Shown: in pieces, positions 1 to 10,925 of the stretch
How the letters are laid out: the number at the start of each line of letters is the position of its first letter
How positions within the stretch are numbered: the first letter of the stretch is position 1
Assembly (NCBI GenBank): GCA_009617715.1
Contig: VTFK01000161.1
Span: 480,415 to 544,414 of the forward strand
Direction: 5' to 3'
Length of the DNA stretch: 64,000 bases
DNA from: Plectrocnemia conspersa
Taxonomy: Eukaryota > Arthropoda > Insecta > Trichoptera > Polycentropodidae
Notes under the pieces: generated by a model
What the model saw: only the letters and a program-made list of their open reading frames with translations
Told to the model about the DNA's origin: nothing
The model's database searches: none
Translations under genes and position numbers: made by a program

Positions 1-231
1 TTTCTTAAAGTACGATTACTCCTGAATATTGTCAACTATTTATATTTAATTATAATCTATGAATACTTTTATATGATTATCCAATATATAATATCTTTAT
101 ATGTACTTTAAAATCATACATTTAGTTTAAGTATATTCTTTTTTAATTTTTCTATTATATTTAATAAGTTATCCAGAACATCATTAACATTATCACCTAT
201 GCAATAAATTAAAATGTCTTCTGCATATATA

Positions 232-1512
232 TTAGGTAATCCCGGAATTAATGTCGTTTTTTTATTAAAACTCAAACTTATTTTTTTTTTCAATTATTTA
301 ATATTTTTTTAATACAAAGTAATTTCTAGTGTTATCTAAGACTCTTTGCCATCTTGTTACTAGATCTAAAATTCCTTTCTCATAAAAGGCTTTTGGTTTA
401 GATTCGAAGAACTCCGAAAAACCCGATTTCAGTTTTTGTCGAATTGTCGAATTTTTTGTTCCCTAATTGCGTTTCTAAAAAGCGAAATAAGTGAAAGTTG
501 CTCGGTACCAAGTCCAGAGAATAGGGTGGATGCAATAAAACATCCCAGCTAAGGTCTTGATTTTTTTTTTTACGGGTAATATCGGCAACATGCGGCTGGG
601 CGTTATCATGTTGAAGAATGACATTACTTTTTTTTATTCACAAGAGCAGGTCTAATTTTTTTGTAACGTCGTATTTAATTTGTCCATCTGTTCACAACAG
701 AGGGCTGCAGTAACAGTTTGCCCTTGTTTTAAAACATCATAATAAATTACACCTTTCGAATCCCACCACACACACAATAATGCTTTCCGAGGATGTAGTC
801 CTGGTTTTGGTGTTGGAATTGGGGCTTGACCTCGATTTAACCATTGTTTCTATTTTTTTATATCATGATAAAGAACCCATTTTTCGTCTCTGGTGATAAG
901 GTCATGGAGAAACGGGGTAAAATGTTGCTTTTCTTGCAGTATTTTGCATGTGTTGAGGCGTTGAGCTTTGTTGCGTCGGTGATCGCGTGAGGAACCGAGA
1001 TACCTTATTTTTTAACTTTTCGCAGTTTCTCAAGATAACGATGGGTTTTCGACCGTGATGTGCCGACTTTCTTCGATAATTCATCAATGGTCATAATCGG
1101 ATTTGCTTCGATTTCCGCCTTTAGAGCTGGACTATCCACTAGACTGGGTCGTCCACTTCGAAGCTCGTCCTTCAAATCGAGATTGCCCGTTGGAAATTTT
1201 TTGAACCCACTTTGGCACTTTCTTTTGTCCAGTATATCATCGTAAATGTCATAAATGCATTCTGTTGCTTCTGTCGCAGTTTTTTTTTAATGAAACGAAA
1301 ACAGCATACAGCTTCTTAAATGTGTTTCCGAAGGACACGTCTCTGCCATTGTTTGTAAATGGGGTAGAAAAGATTTTTTTTGTTTAAAAGATAGGCAAAG
1401 GATCACAGAGAAGAAGAAAATTACAACGCACGTCTTCACTGCTCATCGGACCCAAAAATACTAAGCCAAAGTTGCCTATTAAAAAAACGACATTAATTCC
1501 GGGATTACCTAA
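232..1512 (-). mobile_element. mariner-family DNA transposon, complete ends, 1281 bp
   Basis: The ends are inverted repeats: TTAGGTAATCCCGGAATTAA at the left and its complement at the right, continuing through ATGTCGTTTTTTTA. TA duplications sit at 230-231 and 1513-1514. The length of 1281 bp is normal for a full mariner. The transposase reads on the minus strand. The element sits inside a LINE reverse transcriptase. The ends are well preserved although the coding frame is broken. Confidence 0.92.
298..1349 (-). pseudogene. mariner transposase pseudogene (DD34D)
   Basis: The start is the ATG whose complement is at 1347-1349 (MAETCPSETH) and the stop is at 298-300 after NYFVLKKY. The span is close to the usual 345 or so codons. 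The helix-turn-helix half contains PTGNLDLKDELRSGRPSLVD and MTIDELSKKVGTSRSKTHRY. Catalytic blocks are visible as VWWDSKGVIYYDVL (first D), LQHDNAQPHVAD (second D) and PPYSLDLVPSNFHLF (third). In the third block the usual D of PSDYHLF is N, so the catalytic triad is lost. Stops and frameshifts interrupt the frame near 1280, 1005 and 850. The C-terminus VTRWQRVLDN is typical of the family. Assignment to a subfamily (irritans or mellifera type) is not certain. Confidence 0.88.
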
Positions 1513-1681
1513 TATGTATTTTACATTTTTATATATTATAAACAACAATGGTCCTAATTTGGACCCCTGTAGCACACCGTGAGATATTATTTTCTTTTTC
1601 GAATACGCATAATTTATTTTAACTGTTCGTTTTCTCTTTTTTAAATAAATATTGAACCATCTTAAAACTATTTCACATATA

Positions 1682-2123
1682 CAGTGAAATCTCTTTGTAA
1701 CGAATACCGAAATTCCCAGTATAATGAATCTTCAATTTGTCCCCGAAAAATTTTCATACAAAATGTTTTCATTGTAACGAAGACTGATGTCAGTATAACG
1801 AATTATTTTCATCCGAATGACGTTTCCCAATTCAGTTTGTCCTTGACTTGGCGTGTGCCGGGTGTATTTACAAGCGACATTCAAGGCGTTTTGCCGACAC
1901 TCAAACTTTTTTTATAAAATATTTTTTCAACAAATTTTATTGTGTTCATTACAGTATTTTTAAAAATGGACAAAAACGATCTGTCAATATTGTAAGAGGT
2001 TATTTTTATGCTGTAGTGGTATGGTAATAAAAAATAAAATAAAAATACATCATCTTTCTTACATTCAATATAACGAAATTTTTTCTTCGGTTCCGCGAGC
2101 TTCGCTATAATGAGATTTCACTG
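1682..2123. mobile_element. pogo-like MITE, 442 bp
   Basis: It begins CAGTGAAATCTC and ends GAGATTTCACTG, with TA at 1680-1681 and 2124-2125. Internal direct or inverted copies of the AGTATAACGAAT-like motif lie near both ends. There is no transposase frame beyond a short chance ORF. CAGT-start inverted repeats with TA duplication are typical of pogo/Tigger-derived MITEs. It is inserted in the LINE remnant of 1-2290, upstream of the mariner. Confidence 0.85.
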
Positions 2124-2290
2124 TATATATAATCTCTAATTTCTGTCTATTGTTTCGTAAGCTCTCTTGAAATCCAAGAAAACTGCTCCAGTGTTTTTGT
2201 TCGAATCATTCGCCAACAACTATAATGCATTTTCTTTGAAATAATTTTTTTATGTATCCTTTAATCGATGAAATTTGTAGTTTATTGATA

Positions 2291-4150
2291 AAAAATTACT
2301 TATATTTCTGACGTTAAATTTAGTTTCTTAGCATTAGAGGGCTATTTATTACTTGGAAACATTCGGTTATCCCGCACGTGACAAGTGCAGGTGTATCGTG
2401 ACAATTTAAATTTGTCCAAAAACTGGATTTTTCTCTACAAAATTGTCTGGGATCCCGAGAATCAATTTTACAACTAGAAATATCTAGTAAAATAAGAGAG
2501 ACTACATTTAAATAAATAAGTTTTAATAGTAATGTATTTTTGCTGTGTCTTACTATTTTTTTTTAATATAAGTAGTGAATATTTAAGTCGCAATGATAAA
2601 TTTAAAATTCACATTTACAACAGTAAGAATTTATTTTGGACTTCTTCGATTTCATTGATATAAATATTAAAAGTATGAAACCAGACAGCCGACTTATTGT
2701 TTACGTCTTACTAAACAGACATGTGGTATTTTAAGTGTATACATATTTTTAAATTGTTTGCAAGTTCTTAGAATGAAACTTAACATTTTGTAGTCATTAT
2801 TTGTTGTATATTTAGCATGAGTAATGCAATTAATGACACTTCTGGTTGATGAATTTGAAAGCCAACAAAACCTCTTGTGAGTTTAATGTGGGAAATTCGT
2901 AAAAATACGCAATTTTTACGAATTTTCTACATTAAACGATCATTTGCTTCAATTAAATTTTAAAAAAGAAGCGTGTGTAGTTATATAATAACATTTCTTT
3001 AATTTTAGAAACACTTGAAACAGTGTTAAATGTTATAGGTGCTCACTACCGACTGTGGCACAACTGTTACAATGACAAGAATCGCACTTTTTTAAATTGA
3101 ATTTACCTCCGACGATTAAATAATAAAAAAAAATTTGTGCAATCTTTATTTTTAGTGCTTGAACTGTACGAGATCGACCTTAGCGAATCTTTTCTAGATT
3201 AAAAAAAAGCACTAGTTTGGAATGCAGACAAATTGCAATATAAGTTAATCGACATACTTGGCATCGCTTTACATTGTCGCTTTGACTTTGAACGACGCCC
3301 ACGACCGAGCGTTAGGTTCAATGTTAAAATAACGCCACAATGCATTTAGCACACACTATATGTTGCATGCGAAGGAAGTCTCGTTTTAACGCCGATGCGT
3401 TCCTTTCTGCGCTTGCGCAATCTGCCGCGTCGTTGGAAATAGGTCGATGCGATGCATATATGGGTCGCGAACGCAGAGCACGAAAATGGGTCGATCGATT
3501 GAAATTTTCTCTAATTTCCTTGCTTACTTAGACTGACTTATCATCGATCCAATTTTTCTCAATGTACAGTATGATTAATTAATGCCTTTGAATATGCATT
3601 ATAGAGAAATTAATTAAGTGTAGTAGTTACAATACTTACTCCCAAGTGTTGATTGTTATTCCGTAGTTACGCTCTAGGCTAGATGTATCATCATTTATTT
3701 TTTCAAAATAGGATAATATTTTTTTTATTTTTTTATTATTATACATATATCATATTCTCTATGAAATGAAGTAGCTTATGATGAAATAATTGTTAGCTCT
3801 AGCTCTAGCTTAATTAACCATCACGATATTCATCCGTGAGATTAGGAAAATCTAAGAAACCTAATCTGTTATGATCGATTCTATACTACCATTCGTACAA
3901 TTTTAAAGAATAAAAAATACAATTTGAGTAATAAATACAGGCTTATTTAAAAAAAAAGTATAAATAAAAAGTAACAAAACTGTATTTTCATTTTAAAAAT
4001 AATGGAGCATAAAGCGTTTTTTAAACTTGAAATCAGTATAAAGCTTAATTTCAATTATTTCTGCTGCCGAAAAAGCCCGGTGTATTAAAAAAAACATTTC
4101 CATAATAAATTATATTAAAAATTAAACATTATTCGTATTGCTTTATTAAA
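2291..4150. other. Noncoding stretch with no gene recognised
   Basis: AT-rich sequence with no supported gene. A hairpin at 2881-2937 is listed separately. 3240-3530 is richer in CG (repeated GCGT and GATCG motifs) and has a 63-codon open frame at 3340-3531 (starts MHLAHTICCM). That frame has no recognisable domain and no supporting splice context, so I do not call it a gene. Confidence 0.5.
2881..2937. repeat. Perfect-length hairpin, 26-bp stem and 5-nt loop
   Basis: GTTTAATGTGGGAAATTCGT and the following AAAAAT pair with 2912-2937 with two mismatches around a loop ACGCA. It is too compact for a typical microRNA precursor. It could be the remains of a small palindromic MITE. Confidence 0.6.
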
Positions 4151-4154
4151 GATT

Positions 4155-4262
4155 AAAAATTCTACATCAGTCAATGAAAAAGTCCACAGCTGCACAATTT
4201 TAATCCGGAAATATGAGTAATTTATGCAATTTCGGCAGTTACATATTGTTTTGTGTTATTAG
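4155..4262 (+). repeat. Dispersed copy of repeat family Y
   Basis: Contains GTCAATGAAAAAGTCCACAG followed by CTGCACAAT and ATGAGTAATTTATGCAATTT. The same order of blocks occurs in tandem at 31378-31690 and inverted at 7363-7465. No coding potential. Confidence 0.6.
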
Positions 4263-5885
4263 TTGTTTTGACCATGGCTGTTATAAATAATATAAAAGTA
4301 CTAAGATAGATTTTGCAAAACCAAAAAAGGGTACATTAGCGGTACATCGGGAGAAAAACGACTACCTGCGTTGTTGTATAATATATAAAGTTTTCAATTT
4401 TTTTTAAATATTTCATTACAAATATATCAAACACCATATGAATAGTAAGGAGAAATATTCTGATGACGGATAGGTAAAAAACGGGCGAATTTATCCGCTT
4501 TTAGAATTTTATAATATTGAAATTGGAGTATCTAATAGATATTTTGATTAAAATCGAAAAACGAATTTCTTGATTCCACCGTCATATAAGTCTCGCGCCT
4601 GCTTGAGTCTCTCATAGCATAATCAATAACTGTTTAATAATGAATAGCTCTAGACACGTATTGCCATTGTTAATATAATTAATTGATCCTTAAACGTCCA
4701 TCAAAAGATTGTTTTAATGAGATTACGTCAATGCTGGGTTATTAGGAATTGACCATTTTCCATTTTTCTGCAACGTCACGCAGAGCTTAGCGGAAACAGC
4801 AGTGTTGCAAAATATTTTTTATGTCTATTTTTATTTTTAACAATCTGCCCAATAGCATAAATATGTTGCTTTTAAATCTGTGCAATGTGATCGGTCGGTC
4901 ACCGTAGGGATGTACCGGTATGTGTAGGTACACAGGGTTTGGTTAGTTGTGATCATGCATATACGTAATAACAAGAAAATAATTTAATTTTGTGTTTCTG
5001 GTTAATAAATATATCGAAACAATCTATAAAACATAATCTAACAAAATATATTTGAGCAGTCCATAAATATTTAGTATTGAATAATTATGTTTTAATTTAA
5101 TTGTTTATTATGAATAATTTTCATTATATAAAGCTAATGTATTTTTAGTTATTTTACAGGTGTACAATATTATAATTTTTCATACACGAGGTAGTAAATT
5201 TATTATCTCTAATTTTTATTCACTTACTGTTATTTTTAATTAAGGGCAAAGCACTTTAAAACGTGATAATTCTATTTTCATTAATTAATTATAAAGGTCT
5301 TATTTGAATTATATTTCTTAATTAATTGGTATATTTAACTGAATTTTTAAGTACGAGCTGATTAATTAAAAAATATTATTCTGTTTTACTTCAGCTATGA
5401 TTTAGTTATTAGCTCAAATTTACGAGGTTTCAATCTCAGTTTATTTATTATTGAAAATTAAATCTAATTTCTCGTCTTCTTGTTTTAATGTAGGAATTTA
5501 CTATTTTCAAAGGCACTAATCCGACTCTTAGTCAGTAAGTGTGTTCCTCTTTGACTGTCGGCTCATCTGCAATTTAAAATTAAGCCTCTTCAAACGTCGC
5601 CGAAGGCGTTCTTATACATTATTCAGAGGCGTATACACAGTATCGCCGTCGTGCGTGTCGTTAACCATAATCTAGAAATGTTTTTACACAAAAATATAGC
5701 TGCAACTATTGCTTAATTCTTAGACACGTTAAATTAAATCGCAATTTATATCCATCGATTAAGTCGAAGCTCTCTTATAAAAATCGAGACACATTATCGT
5801 CAAAGGTCAAAGTTGAAGTATCGACAAATGTACTATGTATGCATGGATAATACTTACATTGAGCTTTTACAAAATGTTTTTATTT
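4263..5885. other. Noncoding stretch with no gene recognised
   Basis: AT-rich. 4330-4440 shares blocks with 35925-36025 (GAGAAAAACGACTAC followed by a T-run and ATTTCATTA), suggesting an old dispersed repeat. 5560-5660 is slightly richer in CG. No exon, RNA gene or element end was recognised. Confidence 0.45.
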
Positions 5886-5887
5886 TA

Positions 5888-6085
5888 ACGGAAAGATGGG
5901 AAGCGAGTAACTTATTAACGGCATAATTAACTTTTTTGTTAGTCTATGCCAAAGTTGAGACACTTGTATTTTAATTTACATTTTGAAGCGAAGGAGGGTT
6001 AATTTTATTTTGAAATGAAAATTTAACAAAGTATCTTGGAAAGTTTGTATGTAAACTCTTAAATAATCGATATTAGAATATGGCA
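5888..6085 (+). repeat. Repeat family Z, copy 1
   Basis: From GGAAGCGAGTAAC through ACGGCATAATTAACTTTTTT, CTATGCCAAAGTTG and TTTACATTTTGAAGCGAAG to AATCGATATT, it matches the reverse complement of 31965-32155 block for block. No terminal inverted repeats or coding frame were seen. Confidence 0.65.
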
Positions 6086-6339
6086 TCTGCGATTCTTGAG
6101 TTTATATGATTCTTGAGTCTATTTGCATAGCTAACTATGGAGCTCAGCTATTAAAATATGTATTTATATGAAGTATATCTTTAAATAGGATAAATTAGGA
6201 GTTTCAAAAAACCGTCTGAAAGAAAAAAAACGGTTAACCGGTTTTAACCGTCCTCGGAAAATTAAGATATTTTGCAGTAGAAATGATTCTTCGGGAACGT
6301 CTTTCACTTCCGGAACGATCAGAATGTGTGGCAGCGATA

Positions 6340-6853
6340 GTAGATTCTCCGAGCGGTGATGGAGAAACTGGCGGTGGGATGTGTGAGTTCCATTTTCGTA
6401 TGTTGTCCGTGGGCGGCGGGCGTCTGCTAGTCTCTTCGAGTGGTTGCTGGTGACTGGCTTCTTCTCATCGGAGTCCAGGCTTTAGTATCCAAGACTGCAA
6501 AGCTTGCAGACCAATCAAAATTATGCAGCGATCATCCAGCCAATCGCTGCAGTCGTTTCTTAGAACGGCGAAATAGGTATACACCTTTAGAAAGCGACAT
6601 TCGCTTGATGGGCATTGTCTAAGGTCGTATTGCATTGCAACGGGAATCTTGTAGATCCGGTGATTTGTTACATCTGTGACCTTTTTGCAACAAAAAAATA
6701 TTCTCTCATTTACAGTAACGACAAAATTCGGTGTTATTTATGGGATTTTTTTTTTTGTCGTTCTTGTTGTTTCCTTGTTAATGGATGATCATTTTGGTTT
6801 TGAGACAAAGTTCTTTTCAAACGTGCTCATCTATGTGTGGTCGCCACAGAAGC
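6340..6853 (+). repeat. Unclassified dispersed repeat family X, copy 1
   Basis: The best-preserved copy. Landmarks in order: GATTCTCCGAGCGGTGATGG, GGTTGCTGGTGACTGGCTTC, TTCTCATCGGAGTCCAGGC, GCAGACCAATCAAAATTATG, CATTCGCTTGATGG, GCATTGCAACGGGAATCTTG, GATCCGGTGATTTGTT and a terminal GTGGTCGCCACAGA. Copies share these blocks at 14480-14670 (inverted), 16735-17165, 49000-49560 and 58270-58450. No terminal inverted repeat, tRNA-like A/B boxes or conserved open frame is seen. The short frames inside are not shared between copies. Class unknown. Confidence 0.75.
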
Positions 6854-7234
6854 TTTAGAAATATATACTTGAGTTGAGTTAAATACTGTTTAGAAACAAT
6901 CGGTAACAATGAAACTAAACTTTTATTTTATTTTGTCGTTCTTATATTCTATTATTTGAAGCATTTTTCATTTCATAATTAATTGTATTTTTATTATTTT
7001 TTAACGGCTCTAATTTAAAATTAATTATTCCTTGCGCCTATAAAATTGTAATATCAACACCAATTTCTTTTTAAAACATTTAGAACATCTACCACGTTAT
7101 CTAAAATTATAAAATTAATTTAATTATTCAATTTTTCTTGATTAAGATCTAGCAGAGATTTTTTAATGCACTAATATAAGGAATTTATTTATCGATTTTG
7201 TGCGTTATTTATACTTTTTGAGAGTAAATTGAAA

Positions 7235-7301
7235 AATAATCATAAAAAGCCGGTTTTTAGTTTTTTTAAAAATGACTGAAAAACCGGCTTGGATAATTAT
7301 T
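7235..7301. repeat. Hairpin, about 27-bp stem around AAGCCGGTTTTT
   Basis: AATAATCATAAAAAGCCGGT continuing TTTTAGT pairs with 7275-7301 (ACTGAAAAACCGGCTTGG and following) with few mismatches. The loop is about 13 nt. Related ACCGGTTT motifs occur at 6225-6250 and 20790-20812. It may be a small palindromic MITE. Confidence 0.55.
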
Positions 7302-7362
7302 ATAATTAGTATAATTATTTTAGACCTCAATCCAAATATTCAAACAAACAAAATGATGACGA

Positions 7363-7465
7363 AAACACTTTGTAATTACGGAAATTACAGAAATTACTCA
7401 TGTTTCTGAGTTAATATTTTGCTGCTGTGGACTTTATCAATGGCTAATATTGAAATTTTTGTCTC
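7363..7465 (-). repeat. Dispersed copy of repeat family Y, inverted
   Basis: Read on the minus strand: AGCCATTGATAAAGTCCACA, AATATTAACTCAGAAACATG, AGTAATTTCTGTAATTTC and then AAGTGTTTTC. This is the same block order as the tandem units at 31378-31690. Confidence 0.6.
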
Positions 7466-8477
7466 TTAAATACATACGACTTCTAATTTCAGCGCCACAA
7501 TTATTGTTGGTTTATATTATTTTTTTATACACAGTAATATATTATAGAAGAGACTGTGCTGTATATTACAATAATTTAATACAATTCATTTATGAATATT
7601 TTATATATTATAAGTGTTGAATACATAAGTATTGAATTCTTATTTTTTTTGGTAATTATCAAACTACTTACTTTTCTTAAACCCGAAAATAAACGAAATT
7701 CTAGAATTATACGACACTTTTTGGCATCTACTCTCGCACTTTAGCGTCCCATTTTATCTCAAAATGAGTGTACTTCATGTACATATAGCTCGGTGAGAAT
7801 AAATTCACTCCTCATAGCCATAAGAGAGGTTAATGGTTATTCGGGAGCCAAATGGTAGTAGACGTAAGAGCTTTCGCAACTGTGTCTTAGTATTTTTGTG
7901 AAGGAAGATTTTCTCGATCGTTATATTAATTTCTTTAGATATTTTTAGGCGAGGAAAAGTAATTGGATTTATATGTTCGAATAAACGCGTTTGAACTGTT
8001 ACCGCATCGATTTCGGATTAGGGGTTTCGTTTTCCGTCTGTGTATTAAAGGTTTCGTTTGATTTATTGACGCTGAGGCGAAAATATGTCAAACAAACATT
8101 TTGTCATACAAATATGTTAAAAAAAAAAACAATTTTTTTATGATAAATATTTATTTAACAAAGCATTTATTTTTTATCATACATGTAATAACTTTTTTTT
8201 GATGTATTATATACATTTATTATATTTATGCTACAAAAGTTTGATTTTGACATAACCGTTTTGACATAAATAATGCTGGACGTAAATCTTTTGAAATTTT
8301 ATATCCTCCTTGGTCGATTTATCATTGCTGTGTGACCTATGCCCTTCCTGTAATTTTGTACGTCTATAAATGGGTTGAATTTTTTTTTATTAATAGTAGT
8401 ATAAACATATTTTCAAAAGTCTATTAATCTGAAAACCCTCGACGATAGACAAATCGATTCTCTTTTGTGAAACAATG
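7466..8477. other. Noncoding stretch with no gene recognised
   Basis: No exon-like frame, element ends or RNA gene recognised. A slightly CG-richer patch lies at 7905-8080. Confidence 0.4.
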
Positions 8478-8479
8478 TA

Positions 8480-8994
8480 CAGTCCGTCCAAGATATGAAC
8501 GCTCATCTTCACAGTATTGGTGAGAAAATATAATAGGGTGACCATGTGAAATTACAAGTGCAATTCATTTTACTTTTTTTAATTTAATTTGTTGAGGAAA
8601 GTGTAAAATATCACTTTCTGACTTATTTTGTTTATTTATATACATATTTAACTCAAAAACATGAGAGCAGTTTTGGTATCGCTCTCCAGGTTGAATATAT
8701 GTTCAATATAATATTTAAAAAAAATACCAATAGAATATTTCAGGAATTGTTTTATTGATTACAAAATACCACAACATGACAATAATTTATAATAAAAATG
8801 TAACACATTATCATTTTTAATTCAATTTCCAACGTATGGTTATCCTACACTTAAAACAGCCCTGATTTAGTATTGGTAACGTTCTCCTATCGGTGTAAAC
8901 AAATTCGAGGAAAACTGTGTATGTATGCATGCATGCGTACACGCACCTTATTTCCACCTCAACGATGATGAGCGCTAACTTCTTGGATGGACTA
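8480..8994. mobile_element. TA-flanked MITE, 515 bp
   Basis: The left end CAGTCCGTCCAAGATATGAA and the right end (read inverted) TAGTCCATCCAAGAAGTTAG continue into GCTCATC on both sides. TA flanks are at 8478-8479 and 8995-8996. Inside, TAGGGTGACCATG near the left end is loosely mirrored by ATGGTTATCCTA near the right. There is no transposase frame. Ends and TA duplication place it with Tc1/mariner/pogo non-autonomous elements. Confidence 0.8.
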
Positions 8995-9045
8995 TATTTT
9001 ATTCAGTCTTTAGAGTAGGTAGAATCAATTCTAGACCAGCGTATA

Positions 9046-9110
9046 TCGCACAGCCGCTTCTCTCTTCGCATCTAATGGTCCAAGTCCTGAATACAGAGTT
9101 CAACCCGCAA
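9046..9110 (+). repeat. Short dispersed motif (CGCTTCTCTCTTCGCAT), copy 1
   Basis: The sequence GCCGCTTCTCTCTTCGCATC, a variable stretch and then GAGTTCAACCCGCA is repeated at 34862-34930 and 44107-44160. It may be the head of an old SINE. No convincing A and B boxes were seen. Confidence 0.5.
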
Positions 9111-9229
9111 ACAATTTTTGATTAAAAAAAATAAATGTCCTGACTAGAAGTTGTTCTTAGGACAACTTCGTTTGAGAGCATCGTGTTAAAAATGGGAGAG
9201 TTCTCAGATTGTATATAATTGCTTAATGC

Positions 9230-9545
9230 GTGCACGTGACTTAAAGCACGTCGTGGTCAAGTGCGTTGTCTAAGTCTATAGAAATCCCGAAACGGCATTC
9301 GTTTCCTCAGGTGCAAGCCACGCCATGCGAATGACGAGGGACCTTCACTTACTGGCGGACCGAAATAAAACGGCGGTCACGAGCGCTGACTGTTGAGTCA
9401 CCTGTTGCACCTTTGAGTGAAAATAGTCTACGAAGCGATGCACCCGAGTCGCAGCAGTCCACCAGTGGTTTGAGGTCATAAGAGAAGCGATTTAAAACAG
9501 AGCGGAAGCGGACAAGGGCGAATCCATAAAGGGACTGTAGATGCA
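9230..9545. other. CG-richer unique block, function unknown
   Basis: Stands out in base composition from its AT-rich surroundings. All frames are interrupted, so it is not a long coding exon. It could be an untranslated exon or a regulatory region, but nothing in the sequence decides this. Confidence 0.3.
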
Positions 9546-10510
9546 GTGACAGTCAAATTAACAGCTAGTATTTCTGGTTTATCAAATGTGACATTTATAC
9601 GCCATAGTAAATATAAAATAACTATTTCGTGGTTTTGCTACTTATTAAGCAAATGAAACGCTTCGCAAATTTGCTGTGAATATTGCGTTACACGTGTCGA
9701 GTTGAGTGACTTCTCTGTGAATAAAATTCTGCATGATATTGGTATACGAAACGCTTTATAAAGTGTCAAAATCCAGTATGAAATGTTTGATATAGAGCAG
9801 CTTTGACTAATTACGTGCGAGTGTATTTCCACTAATTAGACCGAAAGAGAAATTGATCCCATTTGGCATGCCTTCAGAACTAAAACTACATATATATTGT
9901 GCTATATATGACATATACAAAAATCTTTGGTGTGAAATTATTCGACTCTTTACGACGATTCTTCTTAGGGGTGGTCAGACATAATGACCTTGTGGCCATA
10001 AATACACATAGTGCCTTCACGCTTATATATATTGACAAACCCTGCTTGACTGTTTTTCGAGTACTGGCTTGATAATGGACATCGCTGTATGTTATTAAGA
10101 AGGATCATGATCTCAATAAGGTTCAATACTATTGCGCCCTTTAGTATTATTGTAGATAATTCCAGTTCATTTATTATATTAGTTAATGACTTTGTATATG
10201 CCTCTTCATTATCGAGAATAATATATTAATATAAAGCATTAAACGTTGCACATGCAATTGCGTCGAATTTGTGTGGTCGTAGATTTAAACATAGATACAT
10301 TAATTGCTGCAAATTTGCTGTTATTTTTTTAAGCCATTTCGAATACATTTAATCAGTCCGACTATTAGGCTGTAAAATTGCTCTTAGCTTTCTCTTATAG
10401 GTAAATCTTAAAAAAAAAACTAGAAAGAGTACTGTATTTGTCATAGACAGAATGAGAATCATTTTAGTTACGTTCAAGGATATTGCCTAATGTTTCTCTT
10501 GCTGTTTTAT
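9546..10510. other. Noncoding stretch with no gene recognised
   Basis: Only a short block (TTAGGGGTGGTCAGACATAA, 9966-9990) is shared with 22520-22550. Nothing else was recognised. Confidence 0.4.
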
Positions 10511-10514
10511 AAAG

Positions 10515-10614
10515 AGTAATCCAACTATAGTTTCCGATTTTTTTTTATAAAAAAAAACATACAAATTTGAAGATATCTTCTAAAATTTTTTTTATTAATC
10601 GAACTTTTGATGTA
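10515..10614 (-). repeat. Detached 3' end of a Tc1/mariner-like element
   Basis: AGTAATCCAACTATAGTTTC, the block around AAGATATCTTCTAA and TTAATCGAAC match 21984-22083. There they lie directly downstream of a minus-strand transposase remnant. The copy here ends exactly where a CAGTAAACC terminal repeat begins (10615). Confidence 0.55.
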
Positions 10615-10670
10615 CAGTAAACCCCCCAATAACACGGTCAATTGGGGACGTGCTATAAAATTTTCGACCC
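10615..10670 (+). mobile_element. Single left end of a pogo-like MITE
   Basis: CAGTAAACCCCCCAATAACA continues with CGGTCAATTGGGGACGTGCTAT and matches the complete MITE at 56484-56682. TA precedes it (10613-10614). No matching inverted right end was found nearby, so the element is truncated or extends into sequence I cannot recognise. Confidence 0.6.
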
Positions 10671-10925
10671 CTTATTTACTTCCGTCTGATTCGGAACATT
10701 TTATTCCTTAAATAAAGTGGTGAAATAGGTGAAAATCTGTCGGCGGGAGTTCAGGTGAATACAAAGGGGATGCGGCAGAATTTCATAATTTGAATAATTT
10801 AATTTGCTATTAGGGATTTGTTATGCGTAAAGGAGAGCGTTGTCGTACAGTATAATTGTTCTACATATTTTTTTTAAATTGTTTTTTTTTTTTAATTTTT
10901 CGTTTATATCATGAATTTCATGACA

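Larger units (their letters stand above)
1..2290 (-). mobile_element. Non-LTR retrotransposon (LINE) reverse transcriptase remnant, split by two later insertions
   Basis: Three pieces read on the minus strand form one decayed reverse transcriptase. 2126-2290 carries motif A (FLDFKRAYETIDR). 1515-1681 carries the region up to motif B (GVLQGSKLGPLLFIIY). 1-229 carries motif C as YAEDILIYC, with YADD changed to YAED. The gaps are filled exactly by a mariner (232-1512) and a pogo-like MITE (1682-2123). Across the mariner site the frame runs straight from FIIYKNVKYI into YAED once one copy of the TA duplication is ignored. A TAG or frameshift near motif A and other stops show it was dead before or after the insertions. 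The motifs resemble CR1/Daphne-type LINEs, which is inference. The element continues past the left edge. Confidence 0.8.

Noticed and set aside
1060..1245. Plus-strand open frame as a gene
   Set aside because: It is the antisense shadow of the mariner transposase pseudogene.
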